Program-made: the position numbers and the translations under genes | Notes under the pieces: generated by a model | Seen by the model: only the letters and a program-made list of their open reading frames with translations | The model's database searches: none | What the model was told of the DNA's origin: nothing | Origin: Chloroflexota bacterium | GTDB taxonomy: Bacteria > Chloroflexota > Dehalococcoidia > JACQUE01 | Direction of reading: 5' to 3' | Assembly (NCBI GenBank): GCA_016210425.1 | Contig: JACQUE010000067.1 | Span: forward strand, 1 to 6,979 | Length of the DNA stretch: 6,979 nucleotides | In this document: one piece after another, positions 5,709-6,979 of the stretch | Numbering within the stretch: position 1 is the stretch's first letter | How the letters are laid out: each line of letters opens with the position of its first letter

Positions 5709-6979
5709 ATGGCCAGAGTTGCAGATGTCCAGATCAAGAAGGCGACCTGCTTCCAGTGTCTACAGAACTGTGGCCGCTTGGTCCACGTCGGACCGAACGG
5801 CAAGATCGTCTCGGTTGAGGCCGACTATCCCGGCCACCCGGTGCAGCCGCAGAAGCCCCCCTGCAGCAAGGGCACTATCGTCAAGGAGTTCCACGACAGC
5901 CCCCGGCGCATCAACTATCCCCTGAAGCGCGTCGGCAAGCGGGGCCACGGCGAGTGGCAGCGCCTCACCTGGGACGAGGCGATGGACGAGATCGCGGCGA
6001 AGCTGGCGGAGATCCGGGACAAGTACGGGCCGGAGGCCCTCTTCGTCAACGGCGGCACCGTTCACTCGGATGGCGACTGGGCGGCGATGCGCTGGTGTAA
6101 CCTGTTCGGCACGGCCAACTACATCTACCAGGGCAAGAACTGTGGCTCGGCACGCCTTACCACAGCGGTAGCCGTCTGGGGGTACGGCGGGGGCGGCGGC
6201 CCGGGAACCAAGTGCGCTATTCTGAGCGGCGTGAACCCCGGCGAGTCGCTCATGGGCTGGAACGGCGCCATCGCCATGAAGGAGCGGGGCGCCAAGCTCA
6301 TCGTCGTCGACCCGCGGCGGACGGAGATCGCCAAGCTGGCCGACATGTACATCCCCATTCGCCCAGCTACCGACGCGGCCCTTTTTCTAGGCATGATCAA
6401 CGTCGTCCTGAACGAGGACCTCTGGGACCACGAGTTCGTGGAGAAGTGGGTCCTGGGCTTCGACGAGCTGGTGCGGGTGGCCAAGAAGTACCCGCCGGAG
6501 CGGGCGGCCGAGATCTGCTGGACGGACAAGGACCTTATTATCCAGGCGGCGCGCGACTTCGCCACCCTGAAGCCGGCGTCGTTGCAGAACGGCGTGGCCA
6601 CCACCCACATCGGCGGCTACGGCGGCATCACCGCCACCCTGGCCCAGTGCGCGCTGACGGTCATCACCGGCAACTTCAACAACATCGGCAGGCCCATCCC
6701 GCGCGAAGCCCTGGCCTGGCACGACGAGATGCACTGGGACACTCTGGTGAACCACCCGCTGCGCACCAGGGACAACGTCAGCGCCGATCGCTTCCCCGTG
6801 GGCTCCGTCAAGGCCTACCAGCTCTCGCGCGAGGCGATGAAGAAGGTCAACCCGGAGGGCTACAACGCCGGCATCTACTTCATCGGCCCCAGCCAGTCGA
6901 TGACGTGGAAGGCGATCCTCGATGAGAAGCCCTACCCCATCAAGGCGGTCATCACCGAGGGCGGCAACCCCCTCTGCAC
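5709..6979 (+). CDS. Molybdopterin (bis-PGD) Mo/W oxidoreductase, acetylene hydratase-like branch (3' partial)
   Basis: The frame runs from ATG 5709 without a stop to the right edge: 423 codons, probably a bit over half of the protein. Residues 14-52 form the [4Fe-4S] site of the DMSO reductase superfamily, C14-x2-C17-x3-C21-x30-C52, followed by Lys54 (CSKG). Cys145 (GKNCGSARL, codon TGT at 6141) is the likely Mo or W ligand, so it is not a selenoprotein. Cofactor-binding motifs follow: SGVNPGES (173-180), VVDPRRTEIAKLAD (199-212) and TDAALFLGMINVVLNEDLWD soon after. Recalled Pelobacter acetylene hydratase is very similar in this last stretch and around EKPYP (about 6928). That enzyme's catalytic Asp13, directly after the second cluster Cys, is Leu18 here. 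There is no twin-arginine signal, so the protein is probably cytoplasmic. Redox partner subunits, if any, would be downstream. Superfamily is certain; substrate unknown. Confidence 0.93.
   Translation, partial: MARVADVQIKKATCFQCLQNCGRLVHVGPNGKIVSVEADYPGHPVQPQKPPCSKGTIVKEFHDSPRRINYPLKRVGKRGHGEWQRLTWDEAMDEIAAKLAEIRDKYGPEALFVNGGTVHSDGDWAAMRWCNLFGTANYIYQGKNCGSARLTTAVAVWGYGGGGGPGTKCAILSGVNPGESLMGWNGAIAMKERGAKLIVVDPRRTEIAKLADMYIPIRPATDAALFLGMINVVLNEDLWDHEFVEKWVLGFDELVRVAKKYPPERAAEICWTDKDLIIQAARDFATLKPASLQNGVATTHIGGYGGITATLAQCALTVITGNFNNIGRPIPREALAWHDEMHWDTLVNHPLRTRDNVSADRFPVGSVKAYQLSREAMKKVNPEGYNAGIYFIGPSQSMTWKAILDEKPYPIKAVITEGGNPLC

Noticed and set aside
6125..6925. Long open frames on both strands inside the Mo/W enzyme gene (for example 6212-6925 + and 6125-6610 -)
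   Set aside because: They overlap a frame with unmistakable cluster and cofactor motifs; their own products show no family features and are low-complexity Arg/Gly/His-rich or lack a ribosome site.
5709..6979. Calling the Mo/W enzyme a formate dehydrogenase or nitrate reductase
   Set aside because: The metal ligand is a plain Cys in GKNCGSARL, not a selenocysteine or a typical Fdh context, and the later stretches resemble acetylene hydratase more closely.

Overview
The window is GC-rich DNA from a bacterium, most likely a member of the Chloroflexota (Dehalococcoidia-like). This is an inference from three things: a YfhO-type membrane protein ending in the beta-sandwich domain common on Chloroflexota GT39-like proteins, a lipoprotein with a TPTPT-type linker, and a dispersed repeat with a GAGCGAAGCGA core. 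No rRNA, tRNA or CRISPR array is visible. All supported genes lie on the + strand.

Layout. Bases 3-2222 are the 3' part of a large YfhO-family membrane protein gene whose start lies outside the window. Bases 2257-2422 hold a non-coding repeat bounded by TGTCA/TGACA, with two short hairpins that share a core. Bases 2563-4068 encode a secreted, lipid-anchored M28 metallopeptidase with a PA domain; a TTG start fits better than the upstream GTG or ATG. Bases 4224-5504 encode a 12-helix MFS transporter, also starting at TTG, with a candidate promoter and palindrome in the 155-base gap before it. Bases 5505-5708 are an AT-richer gap with a good sigma70-like promoter, an inverted repeat across it and a hairpin in the predicted leader. 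Bases 5709-6979 (open at the right edge) encode the N-terminal 423 residues of a Mo/W-bisPGD enzyme with a [4Fe-4S] site, closest by recall to the acetylene hydratase-like branch of the DMSO reductase superfamily.

How the genes may work together. The first two genes are cell-envelope functions: a probable GT-C-type membrane protein and an outward-facing lipoprotein peptidase. The MFS transporter and the Mo/W enzyme are neighbours on one strand, but each has its own candidate promoter, so any link (transporter for the enzyme's substrate or product) is only suggested by position. The Mo/W enzyme is the most interesting item: it resembles acetylene hydratase in sequence but lacks that enzyme's catalytic Asp, so its reaction is open.
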